DNA of 64,000 nucleotides from contig JAFTYP010000022.1 in NCBI GenBank assembly GCA_017461345.1, positions 151,574-215,573 of the forward strand, given 5' to 3'. The position numbers and the translations under genes were made by a program. Shown here piece after piece: positions 30,998-39,238 of the stretch. Under the pieces are notes generated by a model, which had not been told where the DNA came from, did no database searches, and worked only from the letters and a program-made list of their open reading frames with translations. Position 1 is the first letter of the stretch; the number at the start of each line of letters is the position of its first letter. Source of the stretch: Bacteroidaceae bacterium. Lineage in GTDB: Bacteria > Bacteroidota > Bacteroidia > Bacteroidales > Bacteroidaceae.

Positions 30998-31166
30998 AGT
31001 TCTACCCTTCTATCTTCTTATTGTTTGACTTAAGTCCAGTGAATTCGGAATGATTGGGAAGGTGAGAGGAGGTATGTCTTCTCTCATGCAAGGCCCTCAA
31101 GGTTGCTTGATTTTATTTGTCTGTATTTCAAACTCTTGCATTCCACTGTGGCATTCTCGGAAACAT

Positions 31167-31254
31167 CTACTGTCGAATTGGTCGACAAGGCACGTTAAGT
31201 TGACCGACTTGGCACGCCTAATTGGCAAACTTGGCAGCAGATGTTTTTCGGCTC
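31167..31254 (+). repeat. 22-bp-period intergenic repeat, locus G
   Basis: Units at 31167-31188, 31189-31210, 31211-31232 and 31233-31254. Heads are CTACTGTCGAA, GGCACGTTAAG, GGCACGCCTAA and GGCAGCAGATG. The array is bounded on the left by AAACATCTACTG (31161-31172) and on the right by its near-complement CAGCAGATGTTT, so here both ends of the element are visible. It lies between lpxC/fabZ and lpxD. Confidence 0.88.
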
Positions 31255-31295
31255 TGCACCGGATGTCTGTTCTCTCCTCCTATATTGTCACCTAT

Positions 31296-32342
31296 TCACT
31301 TTAAGTTAAGTTGCTCTTTGAGCATCTTTATCTCCTTGCGCATCTGGTTCATCTCCGCCCACATTTCGGGCAGATTCTTTACGATGGCACTGCTCTTCCA
31401 GAAGTTGCGGACTTCGATGGCAGGCGAACCCTGCAGGGCTGCACCCTCTTTTTTCACATCATTGGGGATACCAGCCTGCGCCCCAACCATTACACGGTTA
31501 GCGATATTTGCATGACCTGCAATACCTACCTGGCCGCCAAACATGCACCACTCGCCTACCTTCGTACTGCCAGCAATGCCTACCTGTGCAGACATCACGG
31601 TGTGGCTACCAATCTCGTCATTGTGAGCAATCTGCACAAGATTGTCCAACTTCACACCACTATGCACGATGGTGGCACCCATTACAGCACGGTCGATACA
31701 GGTGTTGGCACCAATCTCCACATCGTCCTCGATGATGGCAATGCCTATCTGAGGAATCTTCTCGTAGCCCGTCTCGGTAGGTTGAAAGCCGAAACCGTCG
31801 GCACCTATGACACAACCGGCATGAAGGATGCAGCGATTGCCTACCCGACAGTCATGATAGATAACAGCATTGCTGTATATCTCCGTATTCGAGCCGACCT
31901 TGGCATTTCTGCCCACCGTTACGTGCGGATGCAAGACACAGCCATCGCCTATCTCAACCCCCTCGGCTATCGCCACGAAAGGACCGATGTAGCACTTCTC
32001 GCCTATCTTCGCAGTAGGGTCGATGAAAGCAAGTTCGCTGATGCCTTCCCTTTTGGGTTTCATGCTTTCATAGAGTTGAAGCAGTTTTGTCACCGCCTCG
32101 CGCGCATCGGGCACCTTGATGAGGGTAGCCTTTATGTCCTGCTTGGGCTCGAAGTTCTGGTTGACAAGCACCACACTGCTCTCTGTCGTGTAGATATAGT
32201 GCTCATACTTGTCGTTATACAGGAAACTGATGCAGCCGGGTTTACCTTCTTCTATCTTGGCGAAGTTGTTAACCTTGGCCTCGGGGTCGCCAACAACGGT
32301 GCCACCTATCAGCCCTGCTATCATTTGTGCTGTAAATTCCAC
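31296..32342 (-). CDS. lpxD: UDP-3-O-(3-hydroxyacyl)glucosamine N-acyltransferase
   Basis: A 348-residue left-handed beta-helix enzyme, the third step of lipid A synthesis. The N-terminal uridine-binding domain ([26 protein letters not shown]-equivalent region at [14 protein letters not shown]) is followed by many hexapeptide repeats ([40 protein letters not shown]). The catalytic His region is [22 protein letters not shown]-terminal helix ends in [15 protein letters not shown]. It starts 26 bp after the pyrF stop, so the two are likely co-transcribed. Confidence 0.95.
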   Translation of the reverse strand: MEFTAQMIAGLIGGTVVGDPEAKVNNFAKIEEGKPGCISFLYNDKYEHYIYTTESSVVLVNQNFEPKQDIKATLIKVPDAREAVTKLLQLYESMKPKREGISELAFIDPTAKIGEKCYIGPFVAIAEGVEIGDGCVLHPHVTVGRNAKVGSNTEIYSNAVIYHDCRVGNRCILHAGCVIGADGFGFQPTETGYEKIPQIGIAIIEDDVEIGANTCIDRAVMGATIVHSGVKLDNLVQIAHNDEIGSHTVMSAQVGIAGSTKVGEWCMFGGQVGIAGHANIANRVMVGAQAGIPNDVKKEGAALQGSPAIEVRNFWKSSAIVKNLPEMWAEMNQMRKEIKMLKEQLNLK

Positions 32343-32368
32343 GATTATATTTACTGTTTAATGATTTA

Positions 32369-33193
32369 CTATTTACCGTTTAATAGTTCGGCCATCTGGT
32401 CGGCAACCTCTTTGGCCTTCTCTGCAGCAACCTTTGCAAAGTTCTCTGTCTTGTCGGCATAGATAATGGCACGACTGCTGTTGACCAACAAGCCACAATC
32501 CTCTATCATACCATACTTGCATACCTCCTCGAGACTGCCACCCTGCGCACCAACACCGGGCACGAGCAGGAAAGCCTTCGGGGCAACCTTACGGATATCC
32601 AGGAACATCTCGCCACGTGTAGCACCTACAACGTACATCATGTTCTCGTCGTTACCCCACTCCTGACTCCTGCGGATAACCTTTTCAAAGAGCCGTTCGC
32701 CATCCTTGGCCTCGGTAAGTTGGAAGTCGAGCGAGCCTTTGTTGCTGGTCAGAGCCAACAAGATGACCCACTTCCCGTCATATCCCTCGATGAATGGTGT
32801 AACGCTATCCTCGCCCATGTAAGGAGCTACGGTAAGCGCATCCACATCGTATTCGCCGAAGAACGTGCGGGCATACATCTGACTGGTGTTGCCTATGTCG
32901 CCACGTTTAGCGTCGGCAATAATGAACTGGTCTGGGTAATTCTCCTTCAAATACTTCACCGTCTTCTCGAAAGCCATCAGACCCTTCACACCGAATGCTT
33001 CATAAAAAGCAAGGTTGGGCTTGTATGCCACACAGTAAGGTGCGGTTGCATCGATGATAGCCTTGTTGAAAGCGAATATCGGGTCTTCCTCTTTAAGGAG
33101 ATGTTCAGGTACCTTCTTCAGGTCGGTATCAAGTCCAACACAGAGGAAGGACTGCTTCCTGCGGATGTTTGCTACTAATTCTTGTCTGTTCAT
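32369..33193 (-). CDS. pyrF: Orotidine 5'-phosphate decarboxylase, type 2
   Basis: A 274-residue enzyme completing UMP synthesis. The start at 33193 ([20 protein letters not shown]) overlaps the stop of the upstream small membrane gene by 4 bp; the open frame extends further but lacks family similarity. [17 protein letters not shown] opens the barrel and [18 protein letters not shown] contains the DxKxxD catalytic motif. [10 protein letters not shown] and [17 protein letters not shown] form the phosphate site. The length matches the long bacterial type rather than the 230-residue E. coli type. Confidence 0.94.
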   Translation of the reverse strand: MNRQELVANIRRKQSFLCVGLDTDLKKVPEHLLKEEDPIFAFNKAIIDATAPYCVAYKPNLAFYEAFGVKGLMAFEKTVKYLKENYPDQFIIADAKRGDIGNTSQMYARTFFGEYDVDALTVAPYMGEDSVTPFIEGYDGKWVILLALTSNKGSLDFQLTEAKDGERLFEKVIRRSQEWGNDENMMYVVGATRGEMFLDIRKVAPKAFLLVPGVGAQGGSLEEVCKYGMIEDCGLLVNSSRAIIYADKTENFAKVAAEKAKEVADQMAELLNGK

Positions 33194-33432
33194 TTCTTTG
33201 ATTTCTTGATGATTGTCAAGGTTATTCCTAAAACTACTCCAAGTATGATATCTATCGTGAGGAATACACAAAAGTAATTCACCATGTTTGCCGTCCAGCC
33301 AAACCATTGTATGATGGCAGGAGTGAGCAACGAGGCAACAATGACGGCAACAATATCCATCCAACTCTTCTTCAATGAAGTCTTGATGCCTTCCACTGTC
33401 CACTGCTGTCTTACGTCATTGAAAAATCCCAT
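33190..33432 (-). CDS. Small two-helix membrane protein
   Basis: An 80-residue protein with an N-terminal soluble stretch ([20 protein letters not shown]) and two hydrophobic segments at about 27-45 and 48-74, ending in IKKSKK. I do not recognise the family. It is 21 bp after the prfA stop and overlaps pyrF by 4 bp, so it sits firmly inside the operon and is probably expressed. The positively charged end suggests that both termini are cytoplasmic. Confidence 0.72.
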   Translation of the reverse strand: MGFFNDVRQQWTVEGIKTSLKKSWMDIVAVIVASLLTPAIIQWFGWTANMVNYFCVFLTIDIILGVVLGITLTIIKKSKK

Positions 33433-33453
33433 AGTTGTAGTAGTCTAAGATTA

Positions 33454-34566
33454 TTATAATTCTGATTCTTTCAGTCTCTCTGCGTTCTCTGCCACGATAA
33501 GATGGTCGATGCAGTCTTGTATTTGCCCGTCCATGAAGGCTGGCAGGTTGTATATGGTGTAACCGATTCTGTGGTCGGTGATGCGCCCTTGCGGATAGTT
33601 GTAGGTACGGATCTTTGCAGAGCGGTCGCCTGTCGACACCATTGTCTTACGCTTTGAAGCGATGTCGTCGAGATACTTCTGGTGCTCCTTGTCATATATA
33701 AAGGTACGGAGTCGGGCCAAAGCACGTTCCTTGTTCTTCGGCTGGTCGCGTGTCTCGGTACATTCCACCAGTATCTCTTCGTCCTGATTGGTAAAAGGAT
33801 TGCGCCAGATGTAGCGTGCACGAACACCGGACTCCACTTTGTTCACATTCTGACCGCCTGCGCCGCTCGAGCGGAAAGTATCCCATTTGATGGCACCTTC
33901 GTTGATTTCCACATCGAACTCTTGTGCTTCGGGCAAGACAGCAACCGTTGCGGCAGAGGTATGGACGCGTCCTTGTGTCTCTGTTGCAGGCACTCGCTGT
34001 ACGCGATGCACGCCACTTTCGTACTTCATGATGCCATAGACGCCGTCGCCCGTCACCGAACAAACGACTTCCTTAAAGCCTCCCACTGCGCCTTCGCTGT
34101 AACTGCTGACAGCCATCTTCCAGCCCTTCGTCTCGAAATACTTCGAGTACATACGGAAAAGGTCACCAGCAAAGAGTGCAGCCTCGTCGCCTCCGGTGCC
34201 GCCACGTATCTCGAGAACGATGTTCTTGTCGTCTTCCGGGTCGGCTGGCACAAGCAGGAGTTTAATTTCTTCCTCCAGTTCGGGTATGCGCTTCTCGCTC
34301 TCCGAGAGTTCTTCGCGAAGCATTTCTTTCGTCTCGGCATCGTCTTCGATGGCGAGCATTTCCTTTGCATCGGCCACATTCTGCAGGCAGCCGATGTATT
34401 CCTTGCGAGCATCGACAATCTTACCCAAGTCCTTGTATTCCTTGGTCAACTTGACGTAACGCTTCTGGTCGGCAATCACCGAAGGGTCGGTAATGAGTGT
34501 GCTGACCTCTTCGAAACGACTTACCAGTCCGTCGAGTTTATCTAATAGGCTATTACTTTCTGCCAT
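33454..34566 (-). CDS. prfA: Peptide chain release factor 1
   Basis: A 370-residue class I release factor recognising UAA and UAG. The start at 34566 (MAESNSLLDKLDGLVSRFEE) was chosen because it begins the conserved helical domain; 23 extra in-frame codons upstream have no similarity. The stop-codon-reading PxT motif is in VQRVPATETQGRVHTSAAT, and the peptidyl-tRNA hydrolysis GGQ lies in FRSSGAGGQNVNKVESGVR. RTYNYPQGRITDHRIGYT closes the family pattern. A 33-codon frame overlaps its first codons. Confidence 0.96.
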   Translation of the reverse strand: MAESNSLLDKLDGLVSRFEEVSTLITDPSVIADQKRYVKLTKEYKDLGKIVDARKEYIGCLQNVADAKEMLAIEDDAETKEMLREELSESEKRIPELEEEIKLLLVPADPEDDKNIVLEIRGGTGGDEAALFAGDLFRMYSKYFETKGWKMAVSSYSEGAVGGFKEVVCSVTGDGVYGIMKYESGVHRVQRVPATETQGRVHTSAATVAVLPEAQEFDVEINEGAIKWDTFRSSGAGGQNVNKVESGVRARYIWRNPFTNQDEEILVECTETRDQPKNKERALARLRTFIYDKEHQKYLDDIASKRKTMVSTGDRSAKIRTYNYPQGRITDHRIGYTIYNLPAFMDGQIQDCIDHLIVAENAERLKESEL

Positions 34567-34654
34567 GTTTGTTCTTTTTCTTGTGTGTGAGATAGAATTG
34601 CCGCCAGGCGAAGAACATGACAACGACAAGGGCAATTATGAATATCCATTCCAT
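34553..34654 (-). CDS. 33-residue single-pass membrane peptide between purM and prfA
   Basis: A small frame that reads MEWIFIIALVVVMFFAWRQF followed by YLTHKKKNKHGRK: one transmembrane helix and a basic cytoplasmic tail. It begins 11 bp after the purM stop and its stop overlaps the first 14 bases of prfA, the spacing expected for coupled translation. Its composition is far from random and its orientation follows the positive-inside rule. I know of no named family. Expression is not proven. Confidence 0.55.
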   Translation of the reverse strand: MEWIFIIALVVVMFFAWRQFYLTHKKKNKHGRK

Positions 34655-34665
34655 TGTTCTATCTT

Positions 34666-35832
34666 TTAGTACTCAAACTCGCCGAACTCGCTCTTGATGA
34701 GGAGGCTCTTCTTGCCTTCTTCCACTCGGCCCACCACTTGTGCGTCGATGTTGAAACTCTTAGAGATGGCGATAACCTTCTCGGCATCTTCGGGAGCGAC
34801 GTAGACCTCGAGACGATGACCCATATTGAAGACCTTATACATCTCTGCCCAGTCGGTGCCGCTGCAGTCATGGATAGCCTTGAAGAGTGGCGGCACAGGG
34901 AACATATTGTCCTTGATGACACGGCAGTTTTCGCCCACGAAGTGCAACACCTTTGTCTGTGCTCCACCCGTGCAATGCACCATGCCATGAATCTTGGGAC
35001 GCATCTCGTCGAGCATTTTTCTTACCACAGGGGCATAGGTTCGCGTGGGAGAAAGGACGAGTTTGCCTGCCGGAATGGGACTTCCCTCAATCTCATCGGT
35101 CAGCATATACTTGCCGCTGTACACGAGTTCTTCGGGAACGCTATGGTCATAACTCTCGGGATATTTCTCGGCAAGATACTTGCAAAAGACATCGTGGCGG
35201 GCACTTGTCAGACCGTTGCTGCCCATTCCGCCATTGTATTCCTTTTCGTAAGTAGCCTGACCGCAAGAGGAAAGGCCGACAATAACGTCGCCCGGACGGA
35301 TATTGGCATTGTCTATGACGTCGCTACGCTTCATGCGACAAGTCACAGTGCTGTCCACAATGATTGTCCTCACGAGGTCGCCCACATCGGCTGTCTCGCC
35401 ACCGGTGCCATAGATGCCTACGCCCATCTCACGAAGCTCCTGCATCAACTCGTCCGTACCATTGATGATAGCCGAAATGACTTCGCCAGGAATGAGCATC
35501 TTGTTGCGACCGATAGTGGAAGACACCAGGATGTTGTCCACCGCACCCACACAAAGCAGGTCGTCGGTATTCATGATGAGCGCATCCTGTGCAATGCCTT
35601 TCCAGACATTCAGGTCGCCCGTCTCCTTCCAATACATGTAGGCAAGGCTCGACTTCGTGCCTGCACCGTCGGCATGCATAATGTTACAATACTCCGGGTC
35701 ACCACCCAGGATGTCGGGAATTATCTTGCAGAAAGCCTGCGGAAAAACACCCTTGTCGATGTTCTTAATGGCGTTGTGAACGTCCTCCTTGGCGGCACTC
35801 ACGCCGCGCATCATATAACGTTGGTTGCTCAT
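34666..35832 (-). CDS. purM: Phosphoribosylformylglycinamidine cyclo-ligase (AIR synthetase)
   Basis: A 388-residue ATP-dependent enzyme forming 5-aminoimidazole ribotide in purine synthesis. AIRS-family features are MHADGAGTKSSLAYMYWKET near residue 53, the metal-binding MNTDDLLCVGAVDNILVSST near 88, and GTGGETADVGDLVRTIIVDS near 140. GLSSCGQATYEKEYNGGMGSN near 187 is a variant of the usual GLxSSGxHSNGxSL signature, so this belongs to the longer Bacteroidota AIR-synthase-related form. It heads the minus-strand run through prfA and pyrF to lpxD, with a good promoter 30 bp upstream. Confidence 0.88.
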   Translation of the reverse strand: MSNQRYMMRGVSAAKEDVHNAIKNIDKGVFPQAFCKIIPDILGGDPEYCNIMHADGAGTKSSLAYMYWKETGDLNVWKGIAQDALIMNTDDLLCVGAVDNILVSSTIGRNKMLIPGEVISAIINGTDELMQELREMGVGIYGTGGETADVGDLVRTIIVDSTVTCRMKRSDVIDNANIRPGDVIVGLSSCGQATYEKEYNGGMGSNGLTSARHDVFCKYLAEKYPESYDHSVPEELVYSGKYMLTDEIEGSPIPAGKLVLSPTRTYAPVVRKMLDEMRPKIHGMVHCTGGAQTKVLHFVGENCRVIKDNMFPVPPLFKAIHDCSGTDWAEMYKVFNMGHRLEVYVAPEDAEKVIAISKSFNIDAQVVGRVEEGKKSLLIKSEFGEFEY

Positions 35833-35861
35833 GTCTGTATTTTGTCTTATAATTCTGATTG

Positions 35862-35893
35862 CAAAGATAAACGAAATATCTCACATTTACAAA
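35862..35893 (-). promoter_or_regulatory. Promoter of the purM-prfA-pyrF operon
   Basis: The complement of 35862-35869 is TATCTTTG and that of 35890-35893 is TTTG, with 20 bp between. The -7 element lies about 30 bp before the purM ATG. Confidence 0.75.
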
Positions 35894-36248
35894 TTCTCGG
35901 AGTGTTATTTAACACTCTGCCTAATTTTACAGACCAGACACAACCTGCCTCCCCAGCAGACATGCGGCAACATCATGCCACCAGCAAAGCATCGTCTGTG
36001 TAAAGTTTTTTCGTAATCACCAACTGCCTGCAACGTCATTTTTGCCACAGACGGCAGTAAGGGTCAAAAAGACGCCATTTGAAGCAAAATTCGCAGCAGC
36101 CTGTCTGCCAGAGAGTTACACAAAAGAAGCAACCCGCTAAGGCATAGAAAAGAAGCATAAAGGCACAGCATTCCGGCAAAATTCGCCCATTTTATCGGCA
36201 AAAAATACACGCCCATCAGACAAACGTCACCAGAGAAGTTTGCAAAGT
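35894..36248. other. Non-coding spacer upstream of the purM promoter
   Basis: About 350 bp without a convincing reading frame or RNA gene. It is A-rich, with scattered CAGACGG and GGCA motifs, and leads into repeat locus H. I see no further structure. Confidence 0.5.
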
Positions 36249-36314
36249 TAACGTGAATAGTTGGTCAACTAAACGTGTATAGTCGAGCAACTACACTGGA
36301 GACATCGGCAGAAT
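36249..36314 (-). repeat. 22-bp-period intergenic repeat, locus H (divergent copy)
   Basis: Three 22-bp units at 36249-36270, 36271-36292 and 36293-36314. Read on the minus strand they contain ACACGTTTAGT and TCACGTTAACT, close to the ACACGTTAAGT head of loci A and B, with tails such as TGACCAACTAT. This is the most degenerate array and the last one seen in the window. Confidence 0.65.
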
Positions 36315-36393
36315 ATACATGCCAAGAAACACCTACCAACTAAAATGTTGTAAAATATTTTCCTTCCAAGACAAAACACCTGGACAAACAAAT

Positions 36394-36425
36394 CGGGAAT
36401 CATCCTTACGGACAATCCCCGAAAA
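36394..36425 (-). terminator. Possible terminator of the 36452-37491 transcript
   Basis: On the minus strand CGGGGAT pairs with ATTCCCG (one G-T pair) across a loop, followed by ATTTGTTTG. It lies about 30 bp after the stop. Confidence 0.45.
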
Positions 36426-36451
36426 TTATACTATACTAAATTGCCTATCCT

Positions 36452-36976
36452 TTAGAAAAGGAAAGACACTTTGAACCAGTGACTCTTTGCTGCCTCGTCG
36501 AAACCACCGGCAAGAACATTCAAGTTGTAGCCCACAGCAACGTTCTTGTGCACCTGCACACCGAGACCAAAGTCGAGGCCGAAGTTATGAACAGCCTCCA
36601 CATCATATCTCTCATAATAATACAATGTATAACCCAGATTAAGGTCAACATAGCCTCTGATTGACTTCCACGCAGGTGTATAACCACGAGCACCCAGAAG
36701 TTTGAAGTTGAACTGACCTACTTCTGCAGGACTCACAAAACCTGACATATAAGACACGCCGATAATGTTCCAGCCAACATACTGGTTGAACTCTCTTCTG
36801 AGTTGATAGCCAATACCCCAACCGTCCTGGATATAAAGGCCAAGTTCGTTAGTAAACTTCGCAGGTGCCTTCACCGCCTTGTTCACAATCTTCTTGCTCT
36901 TTGATTCACCAATCTGAGCCTGCATTGCTGTGCTTGTAAACAATGCAATAATTGCCAATAAAAGAATCTTCTTCAT
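36452..36976 (-). CDS. Small exported beta-barrel-like protein
   Basis: A 174-residue protein with a clear signal peptide (MKKILLLAIIALFTSTAMQA). The mature part has amphipathic strands with aromatic girdles (NELGLYIQDGWGIGYQLRRE, YVDLNLGYTLYYYERY, HNFGLDFGLGVQVHKNVAVG) and ends in SHWFKVSFLF, a terminal Phe as in outer-membrane barrels. It is probably an 8-stranded barrel of the OmpW/porin-family type. It follows the 157-residue secreted protein gene by 41 bp and is probably co-transcribed with it. Function is unknown. Confidence 0.72.
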   Translation of the reverse strand: MKKILLLAIIALFTSTAMQAQIGESKSKKIVNKAVKAPAKFTNELGLYIQDGWGIGYQLRREFNQYVGWNIIGVSYMSGFVSPAEVGQFNFKLLGARGYTPAWKSIRGYVDLNLGYTLYYYERYDVEAVHNFGLDFGLGVQVHKNVAVGYNLNVLAGGFDEAAKSHWFKVSFLF

Positions 36977-37017
36977 TTTGATAAATAATTTGATTTGTAT
37001 TTAAAGAATTATAGAGA

Positions 37018-37491
37018 TTACTGCTTTGTATATACTGGGTTATTTGCTCCCTCATGACGAATCCTCATCCATTCATAGTCTTCGGGAGTTGCCGTATGCC
37101 ACGATGTAAACTTGGCAGGAAAACCCTTTATCTCAAGGATGTACCAATCGTCATCACTGGTGTGAGCAGGGTTTGTGTAGAAGTTATAAGTAGCAGCGAC
37201 AATCATGTCCGACTTAGTGTCTTCGGTATAAAGGAAAATACCATAGTTATAGATATTCTCCAGTTTGCCTTCCAACTCTGTTTCAACCTTGACACGATTC
37301 AATGTTTTCTTCCAGAATGTTGGTGCTCCTGAAATCACCTCTACTTCTACAACCAATGGTTTTACCAATGGTTCTACCAAGACCTGTGGCATACGAGCCT
37401 GGGTGAACTGATAGGTCGTCTCTGAATTCTTCTGTGCAAAGGCAGCCATGCCAACTATACTGCAAATTGCCAATAGTAAGAACTTCTTCAT
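37018..37491 (-). CDS. Exported protein of unknown function
   Basis: A 157-residue protein with a signal peptide (MKKFLLLAICSIVGMAAFAQ). The mature region contains RMPQVLVEPLVKPLVVEVEV and a mixed strand pattern ending at NPVYTKQ. There is no lipobox and no recognisable catalytic motif. The LVEPLVKPLVVEVEV stretch recalls a short proline-punctuated strand or linker. It precedes a barrel-like protein in the same transcript, so the two may act together in the envelope. The family is not recognised. Confidence 0.68.
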   Translation of the reverse strand: MKKFLLLAICSIVGMAAFAQKNSETTYQFTQARMPQVLVEPLVKPLVVEVEVISGAPTFWKKTLNRVKVETELEGKLENIYNYGIFLYTEDTKSDMIVAATYNFYTNPAHTSDDDWYILEIKGFPAKFTSWHTATPEDYEWMRIRHEGANNPVYTKQ

Positions 37492-37556
37492 AATATTTGT
37501 ATTTTTAATTAATAAAACTTCTGCCTTAAAGTATATATAGCACTCAATTCCAAATG

Positions 37557-37564
37557 CAAAGATA
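37557..37564 (-). promoter_or_regulatory. Possible -7 element for the 37491-36452 pair
   Basis: The complement is TATCTTTG, 65 bp before the start of the 157-residue gene. No TTTG is found at 19-21 bp, so confidence is limited. Confidence 0.45.
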
Positions 37565-37677
37565 TGTAATACAAACTAATCCTGCAACATTTATTAACAA
37601 ATTTTTCTGACTCTAACGGAAAAACGTTAAAATAACATCTATTCCCAAACTTTCTTGCCCTATTCGATTATTATTAA

Positions 37678-37685
37678 TATCTTTG
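37678..37685 (+). promoter_or_regulatory. -7 element before a 42-codon frame
   Basis: TATCTTTG lies 21 bp before the ATG at 37707. The region at the -33 position reads TTGC rather than TTTG. Confidence 0.5.
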
Positions 37686-37706
37686 CTTGCAAAACAACAA
37701 AAGATT

Positions 37707-37835
37707 ATGGGACTTGGAAGTTATTGGGTCAGAAAAGACGACCAGACAGGCGAAGCAAAGACTGTCAAACCCTGGGAAGAGAGCGTCAGCAACGGAGACA
37801 AACATTACCCCGACCCGAAGGGAAAGCAAGAATAG
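37707..37835 (+). CDS. 42-residue orphan small protein
   Basis: A small frame from ATG 37707 to TAG 37833-37835. The product starts MGLGSYWVRKDDQTGEAKTV and continues KPWEESVSNGDKHYPDPKGK then QE: hydrophilic, charged, with two Trp. A TATCTTTG -7 element 21 bp upstream supports transcription. It is convergent with the DUF2147 gene. No family is recognised. Its composition looks protein-like rather than random, but conservation must decide. Confidence 0.45.
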   Translation: MGLGSYWVRKDDQTGEAKTVKPWEESVSNGDKHYPDPKGKQE

Positions 37836-37920
37836 TGCAACTTTCTTCGGCAGAAGATTACGGATACAAAAAGGACTATCTCAAATAGAAACAGCCCTTT
37901 CGCAGATATGTTATGAACAA

Positions 37921-38379
37921 TTATTTTATGCGTGTCCAATACAATGTTGTGCCGATGCCCAGAATAGTGCCGCGCAGTTTCAGTTTGTTTGGCTCAACAA
38001 ATTCGGCAGTAACATTCACTCGAATACCTTTTGACGGATCGTAAATCTTGGTTCCGCCCCAAACCTTATCTTCTGCATCGTACTTCCAACCCTTCACAAC
38101 AACCACCTTGTCGATGTCCACATTACGCAATTTGCTATCAGGGTTCTTCACATCCTTACGCTTCTTGCCATTGGCATCTAATGGTTTCTCCACCCAGAAA
38201 ACCTGAGCATCATAAGTGCCATTAGCATTCTTTGTTACCCTTACCTTGCTCTTGCTGCCGCCACGATCGGTTAAATACTCGCCCACGATGTTGTCGGCCT
38301 TGTCATTGATACCTTGTGCAAACACAGGCATCACGAATGCCAACGCACACAAGAGAGCCATCATCATTTGTTTCATCAT
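37921..38379 (-). CDS. DUF2147-family exported protein
   Basis: A 152-residue protein with a signal peptide (MMKQMMMALLCALAFVMPVFA). The mature part fits DUF2147: NIVGEYLTDRGGSKSKVRVT, GTYDAQVFWVEKPLDANG, NPDSKLRNVDIDKVVVVKGW, and the terminal KLKLRGTILGIGTTLYWTRI. The family is a small lipocalin-like barrel, exported and of unknown function, with a repeated structure of short strands. It is a single-gene unit with its own promoter at 38405-38435. Confidence 0.85.
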   Translation of the reverse strand: MMKQMMMALLCALAFVMPVFAQGINDKADNIVGEYLTDRGGSKSKVRVTKNANGTYDAQVFWVEKPLDANGKKRKDVKNPDSKLRNVDIDKVVVVKGWKYDAEDKVWGGTKIYDPSKGIRVNVTAEFVEPNKLKLRGTILGIGTTLYWTRIK

Positions 38380-38404
38380 TCAATTACTATTTAAAATTCG
38401 GCTG

Positions 38405-38435
38405 CAAAAGTACATATTTTTGCTCAATTCGCAAA
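38405..38435 (-). promoter_or_regulatory. Promoter of the DUF2147 gene
   Basis: The complement of 38405-38412 is TACTTTTG and that of 38432-38435 is TTTG, spacing 19 bp. It lies 25 bp before the ATG. Confidence 0.72.
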
Positions 38436-38544
38436 GAAATGTGCAAGAAATAGTTTAAAACGAAACACATTATGGTGTTTTTGTTACATTTATAAGTAAC
38501 AAAATACTTGCCCGTTTCCCGTAAAACACATTGATAGCAACACA

Positions 38545-38600
38545 ACAAATACAAGAAGACCGACTAAAGAAATGTCTTATAGTCGGTCTCCGATTTCAAT
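38545..38600 (-). terminator. Terminator of the formate/nitrite transporter homologue
   Basis: AGACCGACTA and TAGTCGGTCT form a perfect 10-bp stem about 45 bp past the gene's stop, followed on the minus strand by TTCTTGTATTTGTTG. Confidence 0.7.
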
Positions 38601-38635
38601 GATTTATGATGGCAACACCGCTTGTATCGGGAAAG

Positions 38636-39238
38636 TTATTGCTTGGGCATGATAATCCTATAAATGTTACAACCCAAAAAGTTCCCAATTACAATGCTGG
38701 CATAGAACGACAAGATTTCAAATATATGAGAACACAAGAAATCAAAAGGAACAGTGAGATAATAAAATGCATCTGCCACACAATGCGGAAAACCACACAT
38801 GATGAACAATGGCACACCAAAAAACAATGGCAGATTCTTGCCCTGACGCGAGAAGGTAACCACCGTCGTCATGATGAAACCACACCCAATGGCAAGGACA
38901 CCACCACGCAACGGCCCCATTGCCAAACGGCTTTGAAGAATGTCGAGGGCTGTCTCTTGTAAAGGCATTGCACTGCATCGGGCCAATAATGAAACAGCAA
39001 AACAACCCAAGATGTTACCGGCAAGAATAAGAAAAAGACCTCCGAGATTTCCTTTCCTTATGAATCCCGCCGTTCCGGTATAAAGTTTTAAACCGTAATG
39101 GACAACTGTCAACAATCCGAAACAGAAGAGCACAGCACCAATAATACTACGTTCGGCAAGATAACCAAACCCTGCGATACCAACACAAACACCCGACATA
39201 AAAGACGAGCGTACAACCATGTTAAATGTATATTCCAT
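38636..39238 (-). CDS. Short formate/nitrite transporter (FNT) family protein
   Basis: A 200-residue membrane protein with six hydrophobic segments. Segment 4-5 features resemble FNT channels: LILAGNILGCFAVSLL near residue 70 (the GNxxG turn) and MCGFPHCVADAFYYLTVPFD near 147, which corresponds to the family's GFEHxxANM region with its pore His. It is about 60-80 residues shorter than typical FocA/NirC proteins, with short loops. It may carry formate, nitrite or a related small anion. It is a single-gene unit followed by a clear terminator. It marks the right edge of the conserved chromosomal part. Confidence 0.75.
   Translation of the reverse strand: MEYTFNMVVRSSFMSGVCVGIAGFGYLAERSIIGAVLFCFGLLTVVHYGLKLYTGTAGFIRKGNLGGLFLILAGNILGCFAVSLLARCSAMPLQETALDILQSRLAMGPLRGGVLAIGCGFIMTTVVTFSRQGKNLPLFFGVPLFIMCGFPHCVADAFYYLTVPFDFLCSHIFEILSFYASIVIGNFLGCNIYRIIMPKQ

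Noticed and set aside
33682-34545. Long open frames on the strand opposite prfA, purM, mltF and the CDP-alcohol gene
   Set aside because: They lie fully inside well-supported genes, lack family motifs and promoters, and result from codon bias of the real genes.
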